The notes under the pieces: model-generated
Seen by the model: only the letters and a program-made list of their open reading frames with translations
Told to the model about the DNA's origin: nothing
Database searches by the model: none
Made by a program: the position numbers and the translations under genes
Shown here: in pieces, positions 22,960-33,200 of the stretch
How the letters are laid out: every line of letters starts with the position of its first letter
Numbering within the stretch: the first letter of the stretch is position 1
Origin: Prorocentrum cordatum
Lineage: Eukaryota > Sar > Dinophyceae > Prorocentrales > Prorocentraceae
Reading direction: 5' to 3'
DNA: 64,000 nt
Assembly: GCA_963575745.1 (NCBI GenBank)
Contig: CAUYUJ010013891.1
Coordinates: forward strand, 587,500 to 651,499

Positions 22960-23751
22960 ATGGCGGAGTCACTTGAGAACAAGAAGGCTCGCATCCAGGC
23001 ATCGGCGCAGGATCTCGAGCCAGGGCAAATTCGACTCTTAATGGCATTTGGCGGCATGGTGGGCGACCAAGTCGAGCCGTTGAAGCAAGACGTCGACGAG
23101 CTCAAGCAGACCGTGAAGAAGGTAGAGACTAAGCAGGACGAGTTCGAAGTCCGCCTCAAGGCCGTCGAGAACAAGAGTTTTACGCTTTCGGCATCTTCGG
23201 TACAGGGTGCTATTGCAGCAGCGTCGGCCTCACAAGAGGGAAAGTTTGTTCCGACACGCAAGCGCCGCACAGTGTGCGTTGGAGGATTCGCGTACGAGGA
23301 GGGCAAGATCTTGTCGGACTGGGTGGAGGCGGAGCTCAAGCGCCGGGGCATGAAAGGGGTGGAGAAGGTCTTCCCGTGCGGGAGTTTGTCGGACCGGGTG
23401 GAGGTTTTGTTTCGCAAGTCTGATTTCATGTGGAAGTTTCTCGCGGCCATGAAGGGCACCAAGCTGTCGTGCGAGGCCCATGCCAAGAAACCGGATCACA
23501 AGCTGTGGCACGGGATCGACAAGTACGAGTTCGAGATCCAGCTCGGATATCGTCAACGTGCGGCGGCAGCAGTGTTGAGGGAGAAGCTCATCGCGAAAGG
23601 CGTGGACGCGGATATCGCGAAGATGGCGGTTAACGACAGGAACGACGATGGCAGCGTGGTCTTCGTACCCAGAGGTATCCCGGGAAGGGCTGGACATCGA
23701 CCGTGCAAGATTTCCGAGCAGGACCCGACCACGCACCACCTACGTGTTTGA
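22960..23751 (+). CDS. Retrotransposon ORF1: coiled coil plus RNA-binding-like domain
   Basis: The ATG at 22960 is the first in this frame after the GTC array; upstream codons only translate the repeat. The 263-residue product opens with a charged heptad-like helix (about residues 30-75, with repeated K/E/V pattern) predicted to oligomerise. A basic hinge (T-R-K-R-R) follows, then an RRM-like block starting T-V-C-V-G-G-F and including V-E-V-L-F-R-K (about 105-215). ORF1 proteins of LINEs coat the element RNA. It is uninterrupted although the downstream enzyme frames are broken. The RRM assignment is by pattern only. Confidence 0.65.
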   Translation: MAESLENKKARIQASAQDLEPGQIRLLMAFGGMVGDQVEPLKQDVDELKQTVKKVETKQDEFEVRLKAVENKSFTLSASSVQGAIAAASASQEGKFVPTRKRRTVCVGGFAYEEGKILSDWVEAELKRRGMKGVEKVFPCGSLSDRVEVLFRKSDFMWKFLAAMKGTKLSCEAHAKKPDHKLWHGIDKYEFEIQLGYRQRAAAAVLREKLIAKGVDADIAKMAVNDRNDDGSVVFVPRGIPGRAGHRPCKISEQDPTTHHLRV

Positions 23752-23874
23752 GCCGAGGCTCAGGGCATCCTGACAGGTTCTGGCGTCGACGTGGACCTGA
23801 ACGCGGAGCTGCCCGCCATCAGCGCGGCCGCCCGGCCGCGGGCAGATTGAGGAGACGGGGGAAGACCACCGCGG

Positions 23875-25459
23875 ATGCGGCGAGCCCAGGGGACAGTTCA
23901 TTCGGCGATTATTTCGTGGAATGTCCGGGGTGCGGCCGCCAGGCACCGACGGGATTTTTGTTTACGGGATCTGGGGTCGGATTATCCGTGGGTTGCGTTG
24001 CTTCTTCAAGAATTCATCTATGCGCGTAACTTTGAGAAGGCGGTCGTGCCCACGCACGTTGACGTTCGCATGGTTATCAGCAGCCTCTCCGATTCTGGCG
24101 CGACCAAGCTGGCGGCCATCGTGGTTCACGAACAGTTTGCAAATCGTGTGATCGGCGATCCCTTCATTGCACGCCGGACCGTTGCCATTTTGATGGATTG
24201 GCCTCAGTGGGGAATGCTGTGGCTGGTCACGGCGCACCTTGATTCGACAACAGATCGAACAGCACATGTAGAAACAACTGCGAGAACTCAGCGAGGCTAT
24301 CGACAAGGCGCCAAGTGAATCCATTGTTTTGATCGGAGTGGATGCCAAGTGCAATCTTGCGGATATGGACGACACGGGGCTCTTAGTGGGCGAGTTCGTC
24401 ATTGATGTTAGCTTCCCTCCTCCTCCTCCTCCTCGTGCTTCCGACCGTGCCAAATGGAAATCCATATTGCTATTTCACACTATGGCAGCACACGGTTTGG
24501 AATCTCTCAACACTTTCGAGCAGGGCGACCACGGCGTCATCACTTACTTTGGCGATGGGCGCCAGCATCAACGACAGTCCGATTATGTCCTGGGGTCAGC
24601 GGTGCGTTCGGCGATGTCTTGCTCGCCAGGGTCGTCGACAGCCGCTGTTTCAGACCGCGCCCCCATTGTGTGCGCGCTACGTTGCGCGTTGGAACCGTAA
24701 CCAGTGTGTTCTTGGAGGGGCGCGCCTAAACCTATCTGTTGGCGGCCTACGGGCATTCTTGAACACCGGATCTCTCTTTCAGAAGTTCTGGTGCGCAGTG
24801 CGCTCGAAGACCGACGCTTGTTTCCAACGTGGGGGCCGCGGGAAACCAAGGGATTGCTTTCTGACGGTAGTTTTTACTACCGCATTTCCAACGTTGCTCG
24901 ACGACGGAAGCTGGTGGGCCGCGGTGGATTCGCTTTTGCTCTTTTCTCGACCTCAGATCCAGCAGTTGGTGAAGCTCCCTTGGCAGAGCAACGCGGCCCA
25001 ATTTCGGTGGACGGGCGCGACCCCCTCTTTCTCGGAGCCACGCGGGTCACTCGTTCCACGGCGGAGTCGAGTGCAGGCGTCGCCGTGCGTCGTTGGCTAT
25101 TGTCGCAACTGGAGGCGGAGCCATCCGATCGAACAGTTCAGCCCGGAGAGGCCGCGCATACAGTTTTTGATTCGAAGTGCGTGGTGAGCATTCTCAACGG
25201 CGCCGCTCGAGCCTTGCACGGCGTGGTTCTCTGTGCAGCCCTTCGGGAAGCATGGCGACGATGCGCGATATCTTTTAGACTGGGCAGGCCGCAGCGGTGG
25301 AAAGGTCATGACCGAGATGTTGGGAGTGCGCGCGTGGGCCATCTGGCCAAGTTGGGGGCGCTACCCCATCGACGGCCCGTCCAAGGTGACTGCGTTCCCG
25401 TTTTTGTTTTACATCGGGCTTGGACGTTGGCACATGGATGGGGGACATGGCTAGGCTAG
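23875..25459 (+). pseudogene. EEP endonuclease followed by RNase H-like domain
   Basis: Frame 1 starts with I-I-S-W-N-V-R-G (about 23908) and L-L-Q-E-F (about 24001), the Asn and Glu of an exonuclease-endonuclease-phosphatase nickase. After a one-base shift at the AAA of 24272-24274, frame 2 continues with I-G-V-D-A-K-C (about 24331), S-D-Y and S-D-R-A-P-I (about 24650), the usual SDH box with His replaced by Arg. Farther on in frame 2 come S-D-G-S (about 24860), G-R-G-G-F-A-F, S-T-A-E-S (about 25060) and F-D-S-K (about 25170), spaced as RNase H acidic motifs; a possible last Asp (H-G-D-D-A-R-Y) is in frame 0 at about 25250. The order endonuclease, RNase H, then RT is unusual for LINEs. Confidence 0.55.
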
Positions 25460-25639
25460 AAGTGCCGTCGGAAGAGCAAGCATGGAGGACATTTCTACCA
25501 TGTTGTTTTCGTCGTTGCGACCACGACACCGCCGCTGCTCCCACGTCGTCGACCAGGCGATCCAGACGCAGGCTGCGTCAAGTGGACCCTCCAGCCCCTC
25601 CAGAGCATCCAGAGCCGGAGGTCTCAGAAGTCCACGAGG

Positions 25640-27840
25640 CGCCCCACCCCAGAGTTGACGATGCAGGACGTCCTCTACCCAGTTTCGGGGTTTTCGCGGA
25701 GACATGGGGCAAGGTCGCGAATCAACGGGGGCAGCCGAAGAAGACAGGCAAGCGTCATTATCTTGTTGCAGGCAACCTCGCACTTCTTTCACATGCATTG
25801 GGTGACTTACGTAGGGGATGCACGAATCCCACACCTACGGCACTTATATGGAGCAGCTCTTTGTCTGGCCAGGCGCGATATCGAGAGCGGGCGGCATTAT
25901 TTCATGCGCAGAGACGCCCTGCAGAGCGGGCGACCGTTACCGATGCGAAGACAGAAGAGCTGGCGAGGGACATTCCGGGACGAGAAGGGCAATCTCACAA
26001 TCAGCATCGATGACTTGCACCGGCTCGTTGAACGTTTCGATGAAGATTTGTGCCGTTCGCAAAGCAACGCTCCGCTGTCGAGTTTGATTTGCAAGGTTTG
26101 GGAGGTGGGCGAATTATCTACGTTGGCATCTTTCTCTTCATCGATGGTCCGGGGGGCCGTGTTCAAGCTGCACCGGGCCGCGCGCGCAGCGGCTACGACC
26201 TCGTTGTCGCGGAAATGTTACAGGCGGCCCCAGCAGAGGTATGCGACATATTGGTTGCCATGCTCACTCTTCGGTTTCGCAAGTCGCCGGCGACGGCTGC
26301 AGAAGATTGTTGGGGCGTGCACGAAGTGACCTTGCCGGCGAAAATTATCAACCCGACGACTCCGTCGAAGTGGAGACCGGCGGCAATTCTTTCCATTCCC
26401 CAGAAGTTGCGCACCACCTGGGTCGCATCAGCGGGAAGATTGCGGGACATACCTTTATGTGAAAACCAATTCGCGTTCAGGAAGAGCTACCAGCCAATGG
26501 AAGTCATGTTCGCGCTCCGGCAACTCATCGAGAAAGGCGTCGAGTTCCAGAATCCGTTGTTTTGTTTCGATGGCGACCTTTACAAAGCTTACGACACGGT
26601 GGATCATCAGGTGTGGTGCGACAGTTTCAGCAAGGCGCAGGTGCCGCGGCCCGTGGCGGAAGCATTGATCAGGGAAGCGAGACGAGGCAAAGCCACGTTC
26701 AAGCTGCCACAGACGCCTCCTACTCGACCTGTCTCCCAAACCCGCAGTGTGCCGCAGGGGGTCCCGGAGGCCCCCGCTTGCTTTAACATTTACTTTGGCT
26801 GCTCCTGGATCCAACCGTTTCTGGAGGTCTGCAAGAAGAAGGGGTGGGGATGCAGAGTACCCCGCGACGACTTACGCGAGCTGGACGCAGAGATCGAAAA
26901 ATACGGGGGGCCAAAACGGCAGAGATCGTCGCCGACTTGCGCTTCCGAGCTTTCCACGATTCCCATTTTGGTCAACGCGGAGAACTCGTGGATTTGTGCC
27001 GCAAGTAAAAAGCAATTCAAGCGCATGGTGGATACTTGGCACAGAATGGTGAAGGCGTGCCGGATGCGCGTGGAGCTCTCCGATTGTGCGTGGAGCAGCA
27101 CGGTGGATTGCAACGCGCCGCTCGAGTTTGAGGGCGTGTTTTCTAACTCGGGCACGCCGTGTTCACTGCAGTTTACGCCCAGGGAACAAGGATTCAAAGT
27201 GTTAGGTTGTCAAGTGACGTTCAACAACGACGCCGCGCAGGAAGTGTTGCGACGCATCAACGCGGCGTGGGCTCAATTTCACAAGCACCAATCTCTTTTG
27301 ACAACGATGCGGAGTTCCACCCGATTGAAGTTCGCTGCTGCACATCGTTTCATCGTGCCGGCACTATTATATTGCATTGGGAGCCTACATTTCACCCAGC
27401 GCCATCTGCAGCAGTTCAGAGCGGCAGAGATTTAGATCACGAGGAAGGTCTTGGGGTGCAGATTGGATTTCCCAGACAACGCGGGCGCGGACGCGGGAGA
27501 TTTCGCGGCAGCTTTCAATTCAAAGCTCAACATGTTGCGGAACAAGTGCAGATTCAGACGGCGGGGCGTTTTGGCTTTGGACCGGGTGTATTCTTGGGCC
27601 GGGCACGGGTCGAGGTGTGCGCATTGGGCACCAGAGAGGTTGGCATGCAGGTCTTTGGTGTTTCGGGACAGCCGGTACCTCCGAGTCCTTGAGAATCTCT
27701 ATGGCGGACAATTCCACGGAAGGAAGTTTAAAGTCTGGAGGTGCGCAGCAGTTCTCGAAGGTCTTAGGTCCCGACTGGCACTCGTTGTCCAAGAACCAGG
27801 AAGCATGGGATTCTTACCGATCAGTTTGGCTGAGTAAGCG
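25640..27840 (+). pseudogene. Reverse transcriptase and C-terminal domain of the first element
   Basis: A linker in frame 2 (D-E-K-G-N-L-T-I-S, about 25980) shifts to frame 1 in the GCGCGC run near 26180. Then come the RT fingers (S-G-Y-D-L-V-V-A-E-M-L), K-W-R-P-A-A-I-L, motif A F-D-G-D-L-Y-K-A-Y-D (about 26567-26600) and motif B Q-G-V-P-E-A (about 26757). Motif C, normally Y/F-A-D-D, reads N-A-E-N at 26973-26984, so both metal-binding Asp are lost. An in-frame TAG at 27433-27435 is followed in the same frame by the thumb/C-terminal part with Y-S-W-A-G-H (about 27590), ending near 27837. With two catalytic substitutions, a shift and a stop, it cannot encode active polymerase. Confidence 0.7.
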
Positions 27841-27961
27841 CCTGAGCGACATGAAGCAGTGACCGTTGCCGTAGTTTTCTCTTTCATCGTCTTTATTTCT
27901 TGCCCCCGCAGCCGGATGCCGCGCCCGCGTCGTGCAAGCGGAGTGCTGAACAGAGCAGAAC

Positions 27962-29099
27962 AGTCGTCATCGTCGTCCGTCGTCGTCGTTGTCGTCAGTG
28001 TCGAAGTCGCCGTTCGCCGTCGTAGTAGTCGTCGTCGTCGTCGTCCGTCGTCGTCGCCGTCGTTGTCGTCCGTTGGTGTCGTCGTCGTCGTCGTCAAAGT
28101 AATCGTTGTCGTCGTTGTCGTCGTCGTCGTCCTTCGTCGTCGTCGTCCGTCGTCGTCGTCGTAGTAGTCGTCGTTGTCGTCGTCGTCGTCGTCAGTCGTC
28201 GTCGTCGTCCGTCGTCTTAGCCGTCGTCCGTCGTCGTCCGTCGTCGTCGTCGTCGTCGTCCGTCGTCGTCGTCCGTCGTCGCCGTCGTCGTCGTCGTCGT
28301 CCGTCGCCCGTCGTTGTCCGTCGGCGTCCGTCGTCGTCGTCGTCGTCGTCGTCGAAGTCTTCGTCGTCCGTCCGTCGTCGTCCGTCGTCGTCGTCGTCCA
28401 CTGTCGCCGTCTTCGTCGTCGTCCGTCGCCGTCGTCGTAATAGTCTTTGTCGTCGTCCGTCGTCGTCCGTCGTTCGTCGTCGTCTTCCTCCGCCGTCGTC
28501 GTCGTCGTCGTCGTCGTCATCGTCCGTCGTCCGTCGTCGTCGTCCGTCGTCGTAATCGTCGTCGTCGTCCTCCGCCGTCGTCGTCGTCGTCGTCCGTCGT
28601 CGTCGTCGGCGTCGTCGTCGTCGTCGTCCGTCGTCGTCGTCGCCGTCGCCCGTCGTTGTCGTCGTCGTCATCGTCGTCGACATCGTCGTCGTCGTCGTCT
28701 TAGTCGTCGTCCGTCGTCGTCCGTCGTCCGTCCGTCTGTCGCGTCGTCCGTCCGTCCGCCCGTCCGTCCGCCCGTCCGTCCGCCCGTCTGTCCGTCCGTC
28801 AGTCCGTCAGTTCGTGTGTTCGTCCGTCCGTCCGTTGTCCGTCCGTCCGTCCGTAGTCCGTCCGTCCGTCCGTCCGTCGTCGTCGTCCGTCGTCGTCGCC
28901 GTCGTTGTCGTCAAAGTAGTCGTTGTCGTCGTTGTCGTCGTCGTCGTCCTTCGTCGTCGTCGTCCGTCTTCGTCGTCGTAGTAGTCGTCGTTGTCGTCGT
29001 CGTCTGTCGTCGTCGTCGTCGTCCGTCGTCGGGTCTTCGTAGTCGTCGTCCGTCGTCGTCCGTCGTCGCCGTCGTTGTCGTCGTCGTCGTCCGTCGCCC
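27962..29099 (+). repeat. GTC/GTCC higher-order repeat, left block
   Basis: GTC words with the same ordered markers found in 35284-38400: CAAAGTA, CGAAGTCTTCG, CCACTGTCGCCGTC, GTAATAGTCTTTG, CCTCCGCCG, GTCGACATCG, then a GTCC tetranucleotide run (28725-28880) and CAAAGTAGTCG again. It stops in mid-unit at 29099, where the LINE begins. Confidence 0.9.
29083..29099 (+). repeat. Target-site duplication, left copy (17 bp)
   Basis: GTCGTCGTCCGTCGCCC directly precedes the spliced leader at 29100 and is repeated at 35284-35300 directly after the 3' end of the element. The unduplicated word followed by GTCGTCG occurs at the same place in sister repeat units (36146, 36962, 37691). Confidence 0.85.
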
Positions 29100-29121
29100 T
29101 TTGTAGCCATTTTGGCTCAAG
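29100..29121 (+). other. Relict dinoflagellate spliced leader at the LINE 5' end
   Basis: GTAGCCATTTTGGCTCAAG (29103-29121) matches the last 19 bases of the known 22-nt dinoflagellate leader exactly; the first three bases are TTT where the leader has D-C-C. There is no donor GT after it, so it is a retroposed leader, not an SL RNA gene. The first base follows the duplicated target directly. Confidence 0.92.
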
Positions 29122-29335
29122 ATGATGTTCGCCCCGTGCGAGAGCACGGATACCCTTGATCCAGGGCTAGCGAGGGCCCAGTTGTCTCCCCGCCGCTCGT
29201 GCGCCCGCGCGAGTGAGCTTCATACCTTCGCCGCTCGATGGCTCCGCTTCCTGCCCCCCGTGGGGGTGGCGGCGGGGCTCTCAGTGGCACCTTCATGCGA
29301 CAGCCTTGGCGCGCAGTGTGGCCTTGGCGTGAACA

Positions 29336-30154
29336 GTGGCGTCGAAGCGGAGGCCAGCAACAGCAGCGAGGTCGCAAGGGCGGCCGTTGGCGGAGCTCTC
29401 CCTTCAGCAACTACTCGAAGCAGCAGCGGCCAAGACAGAGGGCAAGCAGAAGGAGAGGCTCGACGCGCTGCTGGCGGAAGCGGCCCCCACGCCAGCGGCG
29501 ACCACGCTACATGCCCCAGGCATTCGCGCCGCGCTCCGGGCTGCAGAGGGCCGAGTTCAGAAGGCCCAGGCGGCGCAGACAAAGGCCTTCCGACGGCGAG
29601 AACGTCTCCAAGATGAGCTACTGCAAGCAGAAGCTGACCTGGCCGCACGCAGCGCAGAGGTGGCCGCAGCAGAAGATGAAGTCAAAGCGGAACTTCAGCG
29701 ACATCCTCTCGGTGGCGCAGCAGCCGCCGATGCAGGCCGCGGCAAGGCCAACGTGCTTCCCATCGGCGCTCTCTTCGCGGACGAGGAGGTCGAAGTGGAC
29801 ATGGGCAACCTCTTCGAGCGCAGCGGCGACATCGGCGAGTCCGGCAAGAGAGAGATCGAGCAGCGCAAGCTCGCCTTCGTCAGCGCGGCGAAGGACGCGG
29901 CCCGCGCAGCCTTCGCGGCAGCGGCCGAGAAGCTCAGGCAGCAGCAGAAGGACCAGCAGGAGTTCATGGCGCGCCTCCAGAAGAAGAGGAAGGTCGAGGA
30001 CGAGGAGAGCGCGGGACAGAGCACAGCTGATGGCGCAGGGACTCCACCAGCGACGCCTGCAGCTGCCAGCGGAGGGTCAGCAGCCTCCTCCAGCGGCGCC
30101 CAGCGCGCAAGAGTTGGCAGACAGCGAGGTCGCAGAGAAGAGGGCCTTGGCTGA
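29336..30154 (+). CDS. LINE ORF1, coiled-coil protein
   Basis: The 272-residue product is Ala/Glu/Gln/Lys-rich. It has two long predicted helices (about 20-115, repeating A-x-x-A/E patterns with R-E-R-L-Q-D-E-L-L-Q-A-E, and about 155-220 with K-L-R-Q-Q-Q-K-D-Q-Q-E-F) separated by an acidic stretch E-E-V-E-V-D-M. A Ser/Ala-rich tail ends basic (R-Q-R-G-R-R). No zinc finger or RRM was found. ORF1 proteins usually package element RNA as trimers, and this one fits that role by position and coiled coil only. The start is the first ATG of the frame; other frames with earlier ATGs (29122, 29238) are also open but of low quality. ORF2 begins about 60 bp after its stop in another frame. Confidence 0.6.
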   Translation: MASKRRPATAARSQGRPLAELSLQQLLEAAAAKTEGKQKERLDALLAEAAPTPAATTLHAPGIRAALRAAEGRVQKAQAAQTKAFRRRERLQDELLQAEADLAARSAEVAAAEDEVKAELQRHPLGGAAAADAGRGKANVLPIGALFADEEVEVDMGNLFERSGDIGESGKREIEQRKLAFVSAAKDAARAAFAAAAEKLRQQQKDQQEFMARLQKKRKVEDEESAGQSTADGAGTPPATPAAASGGSAASSSGAQRARVGRQRGRREEGLG

Positions 30155-30212
30155 AGCAGCGGCTGCTACTCGTGAGCGCTCAAAGGTCGGCGGAGCCAAG
30201 CAGGGGCTTTAG

Positions 30213-33200
30213 CCATGGCATCTACACGCACAACTCTCGACTTGGGGGCCGAAGCTGAGGAAGCGCATCAGCAACAGCACGGGCGACATCTTCATCTTCC
30301 CTGAGACGCACGTCGGGGCGGACGGGATTAACGAGATCCTGGGCCACCTGGACGGCAAGGGCTGGAAGGCGATAGCGACGCCTTCTCGACGGAGCAACCG
30401 AGCGGGCCAGACAGGCGGCATCGGCATGGAGGCGAAGGCCCATCGTTCTGTGCAGTCGCTGCGGCATCTCGCGGCGAAGAAAGAGCTGGCGGTCGGGCTC
30501 CGTCTACTCGATGCCAATTGGTCTCCAGGGCCGATCGATTTTCAGGACATGGTGGCGATCGCGTGGCGGTGGAAGGGCCAATCGGTCCTCGTGGTCGGCA
30601 TCTACCTCACATCGTCGCTCGGAGTGAAGGGCGAGAACCAGATGAAGATGGCGAGGTTAGCAGCGCTGGCTCGTGGCCACGACGGGCCGCGGGTGGCGGT
30701 TGGCGACTGGAACGCGGAGCCGAGCGAGATCAAGCAGGCGGGCTGGCTCAGGGTGCTGGGCGGAGTGGTGCGCACGCCTGAGGACGTGCAGTGCACATGC
30801 ACACGAAGTGCTGCGAGGATGCTTGACTACGCGATATGTTCGGAGTCGTTCCAGTGCATGATCGCGAGAGTGGTCAGTGACCAGATGGACCCAGGCAATC
30901 ACTACGGGGTCAGAATCCACATTCGGGGAGAGACCGAGTCGGCGCTCCAGGGGATGTTCCCCCTCCCCAAGCCGCTGCCCGTACCTGACGTGCCGAGGAG
31001 GCAGGCCGACCCGAGCAGCAAGAGGAGCAGGCAGAAGGAGAAGGACCGCCAGCAGAGGGGCGTCAACGAGGGGATGGCGTGCGCGGAGGAGAACGCAGTC
31101 GAGGTCGAGAACTTCGCGGCCGTCCGCTGCTCGGACGTCCCTGCCGAGTGCACGAGGGTCGACCAGGAGATGGAGGACCTCTTCGGCGGCTACGAGTCCA
31201 GTGTGGAGGATGACGGGGTCAGCGACTACGGCGAGAAGAAGGTCGAGAAGGAGACCAAGCGGAGCGCAGACGAGGTGTTCGACGCCCCCGAGGCCCAGAG
31301 GGACGAGATCTGGCAGCTCAAGATCGGCCAGGCCTACGGGGGGGATCGTCGTGCCTGGCGTACGCCGCCAAGCTACATCGCGGACTCGGCGGCGTACCAG
31401 TTCGATCCCTTCGGCGCCAACGAACTGGGCGCGCAGTTCGGAGCGCGGGTGCGCGCGACGGAGCAGCACTACTTGGGCTTGCTGAGGATCGAGCCCACCG
31501 AGAGGCGCAAGTACGCTGGGAGGGGCGAGGCAGTGAGTTTCGCCACGAGAGTCAAGCGGATGAGCGATGACGTGGCCAGCGATGCCGACAGCTCCATCAC
31601 GTGGTGGGGGACCTTGGCTTCCTACTTGGTCGAGCTGCAGCGCTGCCATGGTCAGGGACGGCGTAGTCAGCACCTGCGGAACCGCATCCGAGAGATGAGC
31701 AGTTCCATGCCGAGTTGGGGGGTTGTCAAGATGACGGGCAAGCAGAAGAGGAAGTGGCGCACCACCCTGGCCGAGGCGCACAGCTTGAGCACCGCGCAGC
31801 TCCAGGCCCTCGGCGTGGCAGCACTCACCGCGGCCAGGAAGGGCAAGCGCGCGGGGGTGAACGAGGCGCTCATCGCGTACACCAACTGGGTGCAGGAGCA
31901 GGAGGCGGTGGGCAGTGGCAAGCTTCACCGGCGCACACGGGACAAGCCCAGGTGCGACAACGAGGTCAGGATCAGCGACTGGACGGCCTCCAAAATGGTC
32001 GAGTACATGGACGCCAAGGGCGCGCAGTGGAAGAAGAAGTGGACCAGCAGCTACGCTCGCGCCGTCGTGCTGGACAAGTTGGAGGCCGCCAGGGCAGCAG
32101 CCTTGGAGGAGGATTGGGCCCCCATCACCTTGGAGAGCCTCAACCGCGCGATCCACAGCATGGGCAAGAGCAAGGCGAAGGGCGTCGAGCAGCTGGGGGC
32201 CCTCGCCTACAAGTGGCTCCCTCCCAGCGCCAGGGTCGAGCTGTTCAACGTTCTCATCCAGGTCGAGCGCACGGGGACCTGGCCTTGGCAGCTCATGGTC
32301 ACGTTAGTCAGCTTGCTGCGCAAGGACGCGGGGGGCGACCGTGCCATCGGGCTGCTGTCGGAGGTGATGAAGATCTGGTCCAAGATCAGGAGTCAGTACA
32401 CGAACGAGTGGGTGTCGCACATGGCTGGGAAGTGGGTCGCCGCGATCGCGGGCAACAGCGCCCTGAAGGAGGCCCTCGTCCGCTCCTTCGCAGACGAGGT
32501 GCTGGAGTGAGCACCCATGAAGATCTACACGGTGACTGCGTTGTGGGACTTAGCGGAGTTCTACGACACCTTGGAGCCCTTCCTCATCCTGGAGGAAGGG
32601 CTCCGCCTCGGCCTCCCAGCGCGCACTTTGCACCTGGAGATGCTGAACCATCTGAGCACGAGGCTAGTACGAGAGCGGACGGCCTACGCAGAGCCGATCT
32701 CGCCCGACAGGTCCATCTGCGCGGGTGCCAGGCGTGGCATCGATTTCGGCAGGGTGGCGCTCTACGCCACGTTGGAGCAGGCCTGCGCGAAGTACCAGCA
32801 GGTGTACGTCCGCTCGTGGGTGGACGACGTCACCACCAGGATGGAGGGGTCCAGGCGCGAGGTGATCAAGCAGCTCACGGGCGCCGGAGTGGACTTCGCC
32901 GCAGGGGTCAGGAAGGCCAAGCTCACCCTTTCGAGCAAGTCCACCCTGATCGGCAACGACATGGACGTGGTCAAGGAGGTTGCGCTCAGGCTGAGGAGCC
33001 GCGACATCGTGGTCAAGGTGAAGGGCCAGGCGCCAGACCTGGGCATCGACAGGGGCCACAGCATCGGAGGAGGCAAAGGCAAACGCGCGAAGCGAGCCGC
33101 CCATGCCGACCGCCAGGTGGCCAAGGCGCTGAAGATGGCGAGAAGTGGTCGAAGAGCCAGGGGCGGCGCGAAGCAGGTCGTCCAGCGGGGAGCGCTGCCT

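Larger units (their letters stand above)
22881..27961 (+). mobile_element. Decayed non-LTR retrotransposon (ORF1, endonuclease, RNase H-like, RT)
   Basis: About 5.1 kb of non-repetitive DNA sits between GTC arrays. It starts with a GC-palindromic stretch (GGCCGCGCGGCCGCG at about 22873) and ends where GTC words resume near 27962. It encodes, in order, an ORF1 with coiled coil and RNA-binding-like domain, an apurinic-type (EEP) endonuclease, an RNase H-like domain and a reverse transcriptase with C-terminal region. At least two frameshifts, one in-frame TAG and a destroyed RT motif C show it is inactive. I could not identify a target-site duplication, because both flanks are low-complexity. 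Confidence 0.75.

Noticed and set aside
22873-27975. Target-site duplication for the first LINE
   Set aside because: GTCGTC words match on both sides, but in a triplet array any pair of flanks would match; no distinctive word is shared.
29100-29121. SL RNA gene
   Set aside because: No splice donor GT or downstream Sm-like region follows CAAG; the next bases are ATGATG and element 5' UTR, so it is a retroposed leader.
30657-32156. 499-aa minus-strand ORF opposite the LINE ORF2
   Set aside because: It is a shadow of a GC-rich coding strand; the plus frame holds the endonuclease and RT motifs.
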